In this document: positions 53,342 to 63,347 of the stretch, in pieces | Position numbering within the stretch: position 1 is the stretch's first letter | How the letters are laid out: every line of letters starts with the position of its first letter | Origin: Marinimicrobium agarilyticum DSM 16975 | GTDB taxonomy: Bacteria > Pseudomonadota > Gammaproteobacteria > Pseudomonadales > Cellvibrionaceae | DNA length: 64,000 bases | Direction of reading: 5' to 3' | Assembly: GCF_000423345.1 (NCBI RefSeq) | Contig: NZ_AUHU01000008.1 | Coordinates: 161,381 to 225,380 of the forward strand | The notes under the pieces: generated by a model | What the model saw: the letters and a program-made list of their open reading frames with translations, nothing else | Told to the model about the DNA's origin: nothing | Database searches by the model: none | Made by a program: the position numbers and the translations under genes

Positions 53342-55675
53342 ATGATCCGTAGTGGCGCCAAGTACACCGTAGTAACGATCCTCACTCTCTGGGCGGCGCT
53401 TGCCCATAGCGCGGTGCTGACCAGCGATTATCGGGCGCCGGTCAAGCTCAATGAGAACTGGCAGTTTTACAAAACTGACAGTCATACCACATTGGCCGAC
53501 GCAAAAGCTCAAACAGAATGGGCCCCCGTCGATCTACCCCATACTCCGAATATCGAGCCCCTGTTAGTAAATGACCAGTGGCAGGGCGATGCCTGGTACC
53601 GGTATGAGTTGAACTACGATCCCGCCTGGGAGAACAAGCTGGTTTTCCTCGACTTCGAAGGCGCCATGCGTGTCGCCACCGTCTGGATCAACGGCGAGCA
53701 AGTGGCGCGTCATCTGGGCGGTTACCTGCCGTTCACCGCAGAGCTCACCGACCACCTGCGCAAGGGCGCCAATACCGTTTGGGTTCGGTTGGACAATCGC
53801 GACAATCCGGTCACCGGTCCCAAGCCTCTGGAAATTCTGGATTTCAGCACCTACGGCGGTATTTACCGCAATGTCTGGTTGCGGGTGGAAAACCCTATTC
53901 ACATGGCCCCGGCGGTCGCCGCCGATCGTCCGGCGTCGGGGGGTGTCTTCATCACCTACCCCCAAGTCAGCAAGGAACAGGCGCAGGTCACGGTAAAAAC
54001 CCATGTCTTCAACCGGGCGGGCACGGAAAAAGTGGTGGTGGTGAATGAGCTCTCACGCGACGGTACTGTCATTGCCCGCGCCCAAACCCGCGCCCGACGT
54101 CTCCAGCGTGAAGGGGAATTCGAAAGCACCTTGTCAGTGAGCGACCCGGCGTTGTGGCACCCCGAGCATCCGAACCTCTATGACCTGAACACTTACGTTC
54201 TGGTGGAGGACACCATTGTCGATCAGGAAACGACGCGCATCGGCATTCGCCGTTTCGAGGCCAAGCCCGGTTCTTTGACCATTAACGGCGAACCACTTTT
54301 TTTGCGCGGCGTGAATCGCCACCAGGAATACCCTTACATCGGCTATGCGCTATCGGACGAAGCGAACTATCGGGATGCGGAACGGATCAAGCAGGCCGGT
54401 TTCGATTACGTTCGCCTTTCCCACTACCCGCATTCCAAATCCTTTATAGAGGCGGCCGATGAACTGGGCCTGGTACTGATTGACGCGATTCTCGGCTGGC
54501 AGTACAGCTCGGAGGATCCGGCCTTTACCGAGCAGGTGCTCGACACCTGTGAAGACATGATCCGTCGGGACCGAAATCACGCCTCCATTTTTGCCTGGGA
54601 GTGCTCGCTCAACGAGTCCGCCATGTCAGAGGCGCTGATCGAGCGGTTCAAGCAAACCGTTCACCGGGAGTACCCCGGGGACAACGTCTACGCCGCCGGC
54701 TGGGTGGATGACTACGACATCTTCCTGCAGGCCCGCCAGCACCGGCTGGAGCACTACGAAACGCCGAGCAAACCCTACATCGTTTCAGAGTACGGTGATT
54801 GGGAATACTACGCGATGAACGCCGGTCTGGAGCAGGACAGCTGGTCCGACCTGCTACAGGAAGAGCGCTCCAGCCGACAGCTGCTTGAGTTCGGTGAGAA
54901 GCGCCTGCAGCAACAGCTGCACAACGTCATGGAAGCGCACAACGACAATTTCAACACGCCCGCCATCGGCGATGGCTACTGGGTCATGTACGACTACAAC
55001 CGGGGCTACGCCGATGACCTGGAAGCCTCCGGGGTCATGAGCATCGATCGGCGCCCAAAATTTTCCTATCACTTTTTCCGCAGCCAACGGGCACCGGATG
55101 AGTGTGGCGAACTGAATGAGTGCGGGCCCATGGTGTTCATTGCCAGCCATTGGTCGGAGCAGTCCGCCCTTGAGGTGCCGGTGTTGAGCAACGCCGATGA
55201 GGTGAAGCTGTTCCTCAATGGCCGGGAACTGAAGGGTGAGCGCGCCGATGAGCACTACGAACATTTGAAGTACCCGCCGCACTATTTCACTGCCGAAGCA
55301 TTTGAGGCGGGGACCCTGAAAGCGGTGGCTTATGTGGACGGCGATCCGGTGGCGGAGCACCGCGTAGCCACTCCGGGTCCGGTGCATGCCCTCAGTCTGC
55401 GTAAAGAAAAAAGCCCGACACATCATTACGGCAACGACGGGGATTACCAGTTTGTTTACGCGGATCTGGTTGATCAGAGGGGAAACAACACGCGCCAAAA
55501 TCAGGTGTCGGTGAGCTTCACGGTCAACGGTGGCGAAATTGTCGGCCCTGCCACAGTCGACAGCAAGTTGGGGACCGCCAGCATACTGTTACGCACCGAT
55601 ACATCGACACCGCTCTCTGTCGAGGCGGCGATCACCAAAGGGCAAAGTGCCCAGCGTACTGTGAAAACGTTCTAG
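53342..55675 (+). CDS. Glycoside hydrolase family 2 enzyme, exported
   Basis: A 777-residue exported enzyme with a signal peptide (ILTLWAALAHS). GH2 architecture is visible: sugar-binding jelly roll (about 25-190; FLDFEGAMRVATVWINGEQVARHLGGY), Ig-like domain (about 195-300), TIM barrel (about 305-590; FLRGVNRHQEYPY, RLSHYPHSKSFIEAADELGLVLID) and C-terminal beta domains. The acid/base Glu is in the Asn-Glu of AWECSLNESAM (about residue 423) and the nucleophile Glu is in IVSEYGDW (about 482). It could be a beta-galactosidase, beta-glucuronidase or beta-mannosidase. It lies between the LacI operator and a TonB receptor gene. Confidence 0.92.
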   Translation: MIRSGAKYTVVTILTLWAALAHSAVLTSDYRAPVKLNENWQFYKTDSHTTLADAKAQTEWAPVDLPHTPNIEPLLVNDQWQGDAWYRYELNYDPAWENKLVFLDFEGAMRVATVWINGEQVARHLGGYLPFTAELTDHLRKGANTVWVRLDNRDNPVTGPKPLEILDFSTYGGIYRNVWLRVENPIHMAPAVAADRPASGGVFITYPQVSKEQAQVTVKTHVFNRAGTEKVVVVNELSRDGTVIARAQTRARRLQREGEFESTLSVSDPALWHPEHPNLYDLNTYVLVEDTIVDQETTRIGIRRFEAKPGSLTINGEPLFLRGVNRHQEYPYIGYALSDEANYRDAERIKQAGFDYVRLSHYPHSKSFIEAADELGLVLIDAILGWQYSSEDPAFTEQVLDTCEDMIRRDRNHASIFAWECSLNESAMSEALIERFKQTVHREYPGDNVYAAGWVDDYDIFLQARQHRLEHYETPSKPYIVSEYGDWEYYAMNAGLEQDSWSDLLQEERSSRQLLEFGEKRLQQQLHNVMEAHNDNFNTPAIGDGYWVMYDYNRGYADDLEASGVMSIDRRPKFSYHFFRSQRAPDECGELNECGPMVFIASHWSEQSALEVPVLSNADEVKLFLNGRELKGERADEHYEHLKYPPHYFTAEAFEAGTLKAVAYVDGDPVAEHRVATPGPVHALSLRKEKSPTHHYGNDGDYQFVYADLVDQRGNNTRQNQVSVSFTVNGGEIVGPATVDSKLGTASILLRTDTSTPLSVEAAITKGQSAQRTVKTF

Positions 55676-55842
55676 CGATCAGAGCCTGACAGAAGGAGGT
55701 CTGTCTGCTTGAGGGTGTAATTGGTAGTTATCAAAAGACCGTAAGGGAAGTGGAAAATAATAAAAGAAGAGCTGTTGGGAGGAGCAGCACATCTCCTCAA
55801 ATCAATTTAACAATAATGCATTAGAGAACGAGGAAGCACGAT

Positions 55843-58728
55843 ATGTTTAAGCAAAAAACACTGTCTGCCGTGATCCTGGCATCGAGCACCGCGCTCGGAG
55901 CCACGAGCGCCTACGCCCAAGAAGAGCCCATGCTCGAGGAAATCGTGGTAACCGGTATCCGTGCGAGCCTGAATCAGGCAACGGACCTGAAGCGCAACGC
56001 TGATGTTATCCAGGATAGCATTGTCGCAGAAGACATCGGTAAATTCCCCGACCAGAACGTCGCCGAATCCCTGCAGCGCATCACCGGTGTCACCATTTCA
56101 AGAGCCGGCGGTGAAGGCTCCCAGATCAGCGTTCGCAGCTTCGGGCCGGAGTTCAATATTGTGAAGCTCAACCATCGCACCCTGGCTACTACCACGGGTG
56201 GTCGCAGCTTCGACTTCCAGCTACTGCCATCGGAGCTGATTGGCGGTGCCGACGTGATCAAATCTCCCACCGCAGATCTGAGTGCTGGCAGTATCGGTGC
56301 CTATGTCAACGTACGTACCGCCCGCCCGCTGGATGACCCGGGCTTCAACGCTGTTGGGGCGGTCAAAGCTCACTACCATGATATGTCCGAGGAAATCAGC
56401 CCGGAGGTCAACGGTCTGATCAGCAACACTTTCGCCAATGACACGATTGGGGTTTTGTTGGGTGTGACTCATAAGGAGACAGAGGGGCGTATCGACCTCT
56501 ATCGCGCCAGTCACTGGAACGAATACTCTGGTAGTGGCTTCGGTTTCCCGTTGCCCGCCGATCAGGTAATGGGCGAAGATGGCCAGCCCACCGACTTGGA
56601 AGGCAGCCGCGGCCCGGGCCGTTCAATTTACAGTATGCTGGATGAGAAACGTGAGCGCACCGGTTTCACGACAGTACTTCAATGGGAGCCCAACAGTAAT
56701 TTCTCACACACACTGGATTTGCTCTACACAAAGCTTGACCGGGAAGCTTTGGGTTCTGGTCTGCAGGTTCCGCTGCAGCACGAGAGCAAATATACCGACG
56801 TGGTTGTCAGTGACGCCGGTACAATGTTGGAAGCCACGGTGGCCAATACCGACCTTGAGATGAACGTGGACTATGCGTTGTCGGAGTCGATCACCTCTGC
56901 TGCGGGCTTTAACAGCGTGTTCACCGAAGGTGCCCTGACGCTTGAGTTCGATGTTGCTTACTCGAAGGCTGAAAGTGATTGGGAAGGGGACAATACGACC
57001 GCGCTTCACTACACTATGTACGACGACAACGGCAACATTGTCCCGAGTGAAATCCATCTCGACTACCGTACCGACGTGCCCGGCATGACGACCTCTGGGG
57101 GGCTGGATGTCACGGACATCTCAAAGGTACGCGCCGCCTGGCAGCGTTATGCGGCAAGCGACGTTGAGGATGAAATTTCGGAAGTGAAACTGGATGCACT
57201 GTACGAGATTGACGCCGGGATCGTTAAATCGGTCAAGGCGGGCGTGGCCTACCAGGATCGCACTGTGGCCTTCAATGGGTACGGTACCGAGTTTGATGCG
57301 GAAACCGGTCTGGCAAGTTGGAACGGTGCCGGTATGTGGATTGGTGATGGCAGCACTTGGGGCGGCGCCTCCGACATTGGTGTATTGCCCAGCAACGTGC
57401 TGACCCTGAGCGACAGCAACTTTATGGATGGTCAAGGGGGTAACTTTCCCCGCCAGTGGGTCCAACTCACAGACCATCAGGCGTATCGCGAGGCTACCCA
57501 GACCTACCTGGAAGAGCTCATTGCCAACGACCCCTCCCAGGCCTACCGCGCGCCTGTCGTTGAAGCTGGCTGGGATACCGTCAACCGGGACGCTGCGGGT
57601 ACCTACGCCAACAGCGAGGAAAACCTTTCCGTCTATGCCATGGCCAATTTCGAAGGCGATCTGGGTGAAGTTTTCTGGTCGGGTAATTTTGGCGTTCGCT
57701 ACGTCGACATTACCAACACCGCTTCGGGCAGCGCCTCGCGGATCAGCCTCCTGGAGCTGGACGAGGAAGCGTCGGATTTGCCGGACCTGGTGATTAACAC
57801 CGCTACTGGCGGCCGGGAACCCCATGCGGTCGAGTCGACCGAGGACCACTTCCTGCCCAGCTTGAACCTGAAGTTTGATCTTGGCGGCGGGCATGTTGTG
57901 CGCACGGCCGCGGCGAAAACCATCTCTCGCCCCAATATGCGTGATGCGGGCGTGAATTACTCGGAGAGTCCGGGTGTCAACAGCCCCTTGGTGAACATCA
58001 CTGGTGGCAACCCCCAGTTGAAATCCTATGAAGTGACCCAGTTTGATCTCAGCTACGAGTACTACGCCGACGATGAAAGTGCTTACTCGGTCGGCCTCTT
58101 CCACAAGGACATCACCAACTTCATCTCGACCATCACCACTGTTGGCACCTGGGACGGTCCGATCGAGCCCGCGCTGGCAGATGCCTATGCCGAGAACGGC
58201 GAAGTCGTCCAGTACAACTCCAACCGCAAGGAGAACCGCCCCGGTGGCGTGATCCAAGGGGTCGAATTGTCCGCGCTGCACTACTTCAGCTATCTGCCCG
58301 GTTTGTGGGATGGCTTCGGCGTGCAGGCAAACTACACCTACTCGGACAGTGAGGACAAGGACGCCGATCCGGTCAACCAACCGCTGGTACCCGAACCGGG
58401 CTCTGCCCTGGAAGGTTTCGCCAAACACTCCTATAACCTGATCGGTTTTTATGACAGGGAGGCCTTCCAGGCCCGTATTGCCTACAACTGGCGAGACAGC
58501 TTTATGAACAGTCGCACCGGTGATGGTCTTCAGCCCTCTTACACTGATGAGTACGGCCAGGTGGATATGAGTATGTCCTACGACTTCACCGATAACCTGA
58601 CTGCGTCCTTTGAAGCGATCAACCTGACGAACGAAACCCGTCTCGCGTATCTGGGTCAACGAGATCGCGTCAGCTTGGTGGAGATGACCGGAAGGCGCTT
58701 CCAGTTGGGACTGCGTGCGACTTTCTGA
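55843..58728 (+). CDS. TonB-dependent outer membrane receptor (carbohydrate-type)
   Basis: A 961-residue receptor with a signal peptide (AVILASSTALGATSAYAQ), a TonB-box-like EEIVVTGIRASL, a plug domain (about 45-180; GKFPDQNVAESLQRITGVTISR) and a barrel ending with a C-terminal aromatic (FQLGLRATF). Receptors with this GIRxSL...IVAEDIGKFPDQNVAE start are typical of proteobacterial carbohydrate uptake loci. It is 167 bases after the GH2 gene and is followed by a strong terminator and then a tryptophan-halogenase-like gene, which is a common order in such loci. Confidence 0.95.
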   Translation: MFKQKTLSAVILASSTALGATSAYAQEEPMLEEIVVTGIRASLNQATDLKRNADVIQDSIVAEDIGKFPDQNVAESLQRITGVTISRAGGEGSQISVRSFGPEFNIVKLNHRTLATTTGGRSFDFQLLPSELIGGADVIKSPTADLSAGSIGAYVNVRTARPLDDPGFNAVGAVKAHYHDMSEEISPEVNGLISNTFANDTIGVLLGVTHKETEGRIDLYRASHWNEYSGSGFGFPLPADQVMGEDGQPTDLEGSRGPGRSIYSMLDEKRERTGFTTVLQWEPNSNFSHTLDLLYTKLDREALGSGLQVPLQHESKYTDVVVSDAGTMLEATVANTDLEMNVDYALSESITSAAGFNSVFTEGALTLEFDVAYSKAESDWEGDNTTALHYTMYDDNGNIVPSEIHLDYRTDVPGMTTSGGLDVTDISKVRAAWQRYAASDVEDEISEVKLDALYEIDAGIVKSVKAGVAYQDRTVAFNGYGTEFDAETGLASWNGAGMWIGDGSTWGGASDIGVLPSNVLTLSDSNFMDGQGGNFPRQWVQLTDHQAYREATQTYLEELIANDPSQAYRAPVVEAGWDTVNRDAAGTYANSEENLSVYAMANFEGDLGEVFWSGNFGVRYVDITNTASGSASRISLLELDEEASDLPDLVINTATGGREPHAVESTEDHFLPSLNLKFDLGGGHVVRTAAAKTISRPNMRDAGVNYSESPGVNSPLVNITGGNPQLKSYEVTQFDLSYEYYADDESAYSVGLFHKDITNFISTITTVGTWDGPIEPALADAYAENGEVVQYNSNRKENRPGGVIQGVELSALHYFSYLPGLWDGFGVQANYTYSDSEDKDADPVNQPLVPEPGSALEGFAKHSYNLIGFYDREAFQARIAYNWRDSFMNSRTGDGLQPSYTDEYGQVDMSMSYDFTDNLTASFEAINLTNETRLAYLGQRDRVSLVEMTGRRFQLGLRATF

Positions 58729-58763
58729 TCGCACGACCCGGTCTCCATTGATTCTCTCTCTTT

Positions 58764-58788
58764 GAGGCTCCTTCGGAGCCTCTTTTTT
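58764..58788 (+). terminator. Rho-independent terminator of the TonB receptor
   Basis: GAGGCTCC (58764-58771) pairs with GGAGCCTC (58775-58782) over TTC and is followed by six T. Classical terminator, 35 bases after the stop codon. Confidence 0.92.
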
Positions 58789-58862
58789 CTTCGTACTGAG
58801 CATTGAATGAACGGCTCCCTTTCGGGATGATTGTCCAAACGCTTGCGTCAAGGTGCCTCACC

Positions 58863-60365
58863 ATGCATAACCATTGCCCCCTTCAATCCTTCGTCATTCT
58901 CGGTGGCGGTACCGCCGGTTGGATGAGCGCCGCCTTACTGGGCCGCATTCTCAAGGGGAGCGGTGCAACGGTCACTCTGATTGAGTCACCCGACATCAGC
59001 ACCGTCGGCGTCGGGGAGGCGACGGTTCCCTCGTTTGTGGATTTTCTGCAGATACTCGACATACCGTTAGCTGACTTCATGCGGGAAACCAACGCGACGT
59101 TCAAGTTGGGAATCAAATTCAGCGAGTGGCACTCTCAGGGCCACCGCTACTGGCACCCCTTCGGCAATATCGGGGCGAGAATCGATGCCCAACCCTTTTT
59201 CCAGCAGTGGTTGAAATGCACTCACAATGGCGAGGCGGGCGCCTACACCGACTACGGCCCGTCCGCCGCCATGGCCCGCGAAGGCAAGTTTTATATCCCT
59301 GACCCTAAACGGCCCAACAACTTGAGCCGAATGGGTTACGCCCTTCACTTCGACGCCGGGCTCGCGGCCGAGTACCTCAAGCGCTATGCCGCGACGTACA
59401 ACGTTCGGCACCTGGTGTCTACGGTTGAGCACGTCAGTCACACCCCCGACGGTGATATCAGTGAGTTGAGGCTCAACGACCACCCGCCGGTGAGCGGCGA
59501 GTTTTTCCTGGACTGCTCCGGTCAGCGCGCGCTGCTGATCGAGAAGGCATTGAAGGTACAATACCTACCGTGGGAGGCGTTTCTTCCGGTCAATGCCGCC
59601 GCTGTGGTGCAGTCCGAACCGGGCGAGACGTTACCGCCTTACACCGAGGCCATTGCCCACGAGGCAGGCTGGCGCTGGCGTATCCCTTTGCAGACTCGCA
59701 CCGGTAACGGCTATGTGTTCTGTGATCGCTACTGCAGCGAAGACAAGGCCCGCCAGGCGTTGCTGGCCGCCTTGGCCGAACCGGCTTTGGCTGAGCCCCG
59801 AATCATCCGGTTTGCGACCGGAAAGCGCCAGAAAATGTGGCACAGGAACTGCCTGGCGGTGGGCCTGTCCGGGGGCTTTCTGGAGCCGCTGGAGTCCACC
59901 GGGCTGTACCTCATCATGCGGGCGATTCTGAACTTTGTCGAGCTGATGCCGAACCGGGTCGAGAGCGGCGCTACACGCCGCGAGTACAACCGGCTGATGG
60001 ACATTGAGTACGAGAATATTCGCGACTTTATCGTGATGCATTACTGCACTTCCACCCGGCAGGATTCTCCCTTTTGGAGAGATTGGCAGGCGCGCGCGAT
60101 TCCCGACTCCCTCAAAGCAAAGCTCGCGCTGTACCGCAACCAGGGCCGCCTGGTTCGCAATGACCTGGACCTGTTTGCCGAGGATAGCTGGTACGCGGTG
60201 CTGACCGGCATGGGGGTACTGCCCGAGGACTACGACCGGCGGGTCGACGCTTCGGACTACGCCACAGTGCGAACCATGCTCGCCAACGTCGATCGATCCC
60301 TGCGCCACTCGACCGCCCAACTGCGCTCCCATCGGCAATATCTCCAGGAGCTGCTCAACCTGTGA
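58863..60365 (+). CDS. Tryptophan-halogenase-like flavoprotein
   Basis: A roughly 500-residue protein with a FAD-binding loop (ILGGGTAGWMSAALLGR, about residues 13-29), GVGEATVPSF (about 50-59) and FKLGIKF (about 80-86, with the Lys of the halogenase active site). The halogenase signature WxWxIP is present as WRWRIP (about 275-280). It starts at ATG 58863, with AAGGTG seven bases upstream. Genes of this type often follow TonB receptors of glycan loci, where a halogenating role is unproven. Substrate not known. Confidence 0.88.
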   Translation: MHNHCPLQSFVILGGGTAGWMSAALLGRILKGSGATVTLIESPDISTVGVGEATVPSFVDFLQILDIPLADFMRETNATFKLGIKFSEWHSQGHRYWHPFGNIGARIDAQPFFQQWLKCTHNGEAGAYTDYGPSAAMAREGKFYIPDPKRPNNLSRMGYALHFDAGLAAEYLKRYAATYNVRHLVSTVEHVSHTPDGDISELRLNDHPPVSGEFFLDCSGQRALLIEKALKVQYLPWEAFLPVNAAAVVQSEPGETLPPYTEAIAHEAGWRWRIPLQTRTGNGYVFCDRYCSEDKARQALLAALAEPALAEPRIIRFATGKRQKMWHRNCLAVGLSGGFLEPLESTGLYLIMRAILNFVELMPNRVESGATRREYNRLMDIEYENIRDFIVMHYCTSTRQDSPFWRDWQARAIPDSLKAKLALYRNQGRLVRNDLDLFAEDSWYAVLTGMGVLPEDYDRRVDASDYATVRTMLANVDRSLRHSTAQLRSHRQYLQELLNL

Positions 60366-60443
60366 GGTGGTGGCGGATCGTCCGGGTTCTCGCTCCCGCG
60401 GGGCTGTGGTAAGCTAAATGTAAAATAATGCGACCACTTCTTT

Positions 60444-60450
60444 AAGGAGG
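60444..60450 (+). promoter_or_regulatory. Strong ribosome binding site fixing a GTG start
   Basis: AAGGAGG lies eight bases before the GTG at 60459, but 17 bases before the ATG at 60468. It therefore favours the GTG start of the next gene. Confidence 0.75.
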
Positions 60451-60458
60451 AGAAACCC

Positions 60459-61892
60459 GTGGCAAAAATGGAGTGTCAGTTCTTTCCCGGAACAACCGCT
60501 ACCTGGCAATGCGCCCGGTGCCAGACCTTTTACGGCGAAAAATGTATTCCCGCCGGCCATAGCAGTCATTGGGGCCGCCGGGGCCCGGCCTGCATTCGGT
60601 GCAATAACCCATTGAGTTACCTGGGGAACGCGGCCGATGCCAAGCCGTTCTGGCAGCAATTACCGCATTTCCTGACTTACCCTCTCCATACCCATGCACT
60701 GATTGCCATCGCGGTCGTCGCCGCCTTGAGCCTATTGCTGAGCACGGGCTTATTGGCGATTGGTGTGGCGCTGTTGATGGGTGCCATTCTGATCAAGTAC
60801 GGCTTTGCCATTATTGAGCAGCGGGGGCTGGGGAAAACCACGCCTCCAACCTTGAGCGAGGCGGTCAGTGGCGATGAAGACCACTTGTTTCTGCGGCAGA
60901 TGGCCCTGTTGGTGGGGCTCTGGGGAATCGTCGCCGGGGCGACGGGAGTGTCGGAGCCGTTCGGTCTGCTGGTGTCGGGCTTTGTGACCCTGGCGATGCC
61001 GGCCTCAACCATGCTTCTGGCCGTGGAGAAGTCGGTTCGTCGCGCCATGAACCCACTGGCGCTGTTGTCTCTGATGGTGACCGTGGGCTGGCCTTACTTG
61101 TTGCTGTGGTTTTGTGCTCAGGTCATCACGGCCGGGCCCTACTACGCGACGATGCTGTTTTCCAATGTTGCCGGTGGCTTGGTGTTGATTCCGATAACCA
61201 TGGCGTTTACCGCGTACTTTACCTTCGTGATGTACACCATGTTGGGTTACGTTTTGTATGAGTATCAGCAGGAGTTGGGCTATCAGGTGGAACCCGACGA
61301 TGATACCGATATGGACCCCGAGGCGTTTACCAAAGCCAAAGCGTTGGGCGAGTCCGCGGTGCTGCTCAGCGATGGCGAGTATGACAACGCCCGTCGCTGT
61401 CTGCGAACCGCCCTGGACCGGGTCCGGGACGACGTTGAGCTGCACTTGCAATACCACAAACTGCTGATGCTACTGGAGGACGATGAGTCGCTCCGCAATC
61501 ACAGTAATTATCTACTCGATCTGTTGGCCCGGCGCGGGGAATTGGCGCGCGGTGTTCCAGTGTTGCAGGATACCCAAAAGCGTGTGTCGGGCTTCAAACT
61601 GGACCGGGCCGAGACCGCCGTGGAGCTGGGGAAAGTGCTTTGGCAGCAAGGTCAGTACCGGGCGATGGTGCGCCTGCTGCACAATTTCCACAAAGAACAC
61701 CCCGGACACCCTGCGGTGCCGCGCGCCTATTTGTTGGTGGCCCAGGCGTTCAGTGAACCGCTGAACGATGAGGCCAAGGCACAGGCCATCGCGCAATACG
61801 TGGTAAAAAAATTTCCCCGCTGTCCGCAGCGCCAGCAGTTCGATCAGCTTATCGAGGTTCTGAATCAGGCTTCGGTCTCGGCGCCTCGCTGA
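60459..61892 (+). CDS. Membrane protein with N-terminal B-box-like zinc motif and C-terminal TPR-like region
   Basis: A 477-residue protein of unknown function. The N-terminal 55 residues contain two Cys-x-x-Cys pairs plus further Cys and His (CARCQTFYGEKC, H..H, CIRC), a B-box-type zinc finger. About five hydrophobic segments follow (residues about 75-265; DUF4013-like in appearance), then an acidic linker and an alpha-helical C-terminus (about 290-470) with TPR-like repeats (AVLLSDGEYDNARRCLRTAL, LGKVLWQQGQYRAMVRLL). This looks like a protein-protein interaction platform at the inner membrane. Its 3' end overlaps the convergent rhomboid gene by 44 bases. Confidence 0.8.
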   Translation: MAKMECQFFPGTTATWQCARCQTFYGEKCIPAGHSSHWGRRGPACIRCNNPLSYLGNAADAKPFWQQLPHFLTYPLHTHALIAIAVVAALSLLLSTGLLAIGVALLMGAILIKYGFAIIEQRGLGKTTPPTLSEAVSGDEDHLFLRQMALLVGLWGIVAGATGVSEPFGLLVSGFVTLAMPASTMLLAVEKSVRRAMNPLALLSLMVTVGWPYLLLWFCAQVITAGPYYATMLFSNVAGGLVLIPITMAFTAYFTFVMYTMLGYVLYEYQQELGYQVEPDDDTDMDPEAFTKAKALGESAVLLSDGEYDNARRCLRTALDRVRDDVELHLQYHKLLMLLEDDESLRNHSNYLLDLLARRGELARGVPVLQDTQKRVSGFKLDRAETAVELGKVLWQQGQYRAMVRLLHNFHKEHPGHPAVPRAYLLVAQAFSEPLNDEAKAQAIAQYVVKKFPRCPQRQQFDQLIEVLNQASVSAPR

Positions 61893-63315
61893 GGCGTTGC
61901 AGGGCCTCTTGCCACTGGCGTGTTCGCGTTATGTCGGTGCTCTTTTGATAGTGTTGGTAAACGCGGTGAACCATATTGGCCAGGGGTTGAGGTTTGGCAT
62001 TTCTCTCCAGGGCCCGTTTAAGATAGGTCTCGGCGTAGGAACGTTCACCCATCATCCAGAAGCGCCGGCTGAGCATCAGTGAGAGGTCACCGGTAAGGGC
62101 CGGGGCATTGGGGGAAAGTGAGCGGTACTCGCCCAGTAGCTCCTTGATCATGGCGGGCCAATGGGGGTCCGCATCGCCGTTCTGGCAGAAGGCGCGAAGG
62201 GCCGAGAAGGCCGCTTGATGAAAGGCCTTTTTCGAGGGTTGGGTTTTGTGCAGATCAAACAGGGTCTCCCAGGGGCGGGGGTCGTTCGGGTAGTGTTTGC
62301 ATAACAGTTCGGTTCGTCGGCGCGCCTGCTCTACATCCAGGTTGGCCACCAGGGTTTGAACGTCGCGCAGCTTCTGATTGAGCGTATCCTCGCGCTCAGC
62401 GTCCTGTTCCTTTTGGGCAAAGCGCTGGCGGCTTTGGGGTAGCGCCAACACCATGGCCGAGCCCGCCAGGAGCCCTCCAATGTGGGCCCAGTAGGCGGTA
62501 TTGGATTCCACGAACAGGTAACCGTAGAACTCCTTTGCCAGCCACGCCGGAAACACCCATAGCGCCGGCGCGGTAAACTCGCCAAAATAAAACAACACGT
62601 TGTAAAAAAAGCGAATGCGCCGGAAACCATAGAGCGCAAGATACATCCCCATCAACCCGGAAATAGCCCCGGAGGCGCCCACCACCGGTGCCACTGAATT
62701 CATATTGAACACCAGAAACAGGCCATCCGCGGCCAACCCGGCCGCCAGGTACATTGCCACATAGACCGAAGGCCGCAGCGCGCTTTCAAGAATAAAACCA
62801 AACAGAAACAGAAAGGCCATGTTGCCCAGCAGGTGGCCCCAGCCTCCGTGTAGGAACAGGCTGGTGATGAAGTCCAGCGGCTCGGGGTCGGCCGGGATCA
62901 AACCGGCCTGGAGCACGCTGATGGTATTCCGCTCGGCTTCGAACTCCCGACGTTTGCGTTGCCAGGTTTCGGTCTCACCAGCTTCGCGTTCGCGCCAGAT
63001 GTCGCGCAGATAGGCATCAAATGAAATATCCTGAACCACCAGAGGCGCGATACTCAATGGTTCTGATGCGGACTCGGTAATAGCCTTCCAGCGCTCGTAG
63101 GCCTCGGGTTTTTCCTGCTGCAAGTAGCGGGTGTAGTGCGGCCGCTCGATCGCGCTCAGCTCCAGTTGCCGGTAGGTTTCGATCGCCCGTTCGCGCTTGC
63201 CCTCGTCCAGGCCCTGATAAAATACAAACACCAGCAGGTTGATCAGTATCAGCGCGAGGGTGATGACCGGTGGGCGGGACCAGTCGGGTTTGTTTTGAAT
63301 GGGAATGATGAACAC
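61849..63315 (-). CDS. Rhomboid-family intramembrane serine protease
   Basis: A 488-residue membrane protease. An N-terminal helix (about 16-35), a cytosolic or periplasmic insertion (about 40-150) and a six-helix rhomboid core (about 150-305). The catalytic Ser is in VGASGAISGLMG (GASG, about residue 216) and the His in AYWAHIGGLLAG (about 270). The HGGWGHLLGNM block holds the L1/H2 His-Asn residues. A long helical C-terminal region (about 310-485) is TPR-like, as in the convergent neighbour. Substrate unknown. It could process membrane-tethered proteins. Confidence 0.93.
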   Translation of the reverse strand: MFIIPIQNKPDWSRPPVITLALILINLLVFVFYQGLDEGKRERAIETYRQLELSAIERPHYTRYLQQEKPEAYERWKAITESASEPLSIAPLVVQDISFDAYLRDIWREREAGETETWQRKRREFEAERNTISVLQAGLIPADPEPLDFITSLFLHGGWGHLLGNMAFLFLFGFILESALRPSVYVAMYLAAGLAADGLFLVFNMNSVAPVVGASGAISGLMGMYLALYGFRRIRFFYNVLFYFGEFTAPALWVFPAWLAKEFYGYLFVESNTAYWAHIGGLLAGSAMVLALPQSRQRFAQKEQDAEREDTLNQKLRDVQTLVANLDVEQARRRTELLCKHYPNDPRPWETLFDLHKTQPSKKAFHQAAFSALRAFCQNGDADPHWPAMIKELLGEYRSLSPNAPALTGDLSLMLSRRFWMMGERSYAETYLKRALERNAKPQPLANMVHRVYQHYQKSTDITRTRQWQEALQRLSEAPRPKPDSEPR

Positions 63316-63347
63316 GCAACTATCCTTTCCTGAGAATCTGCCGTGGA

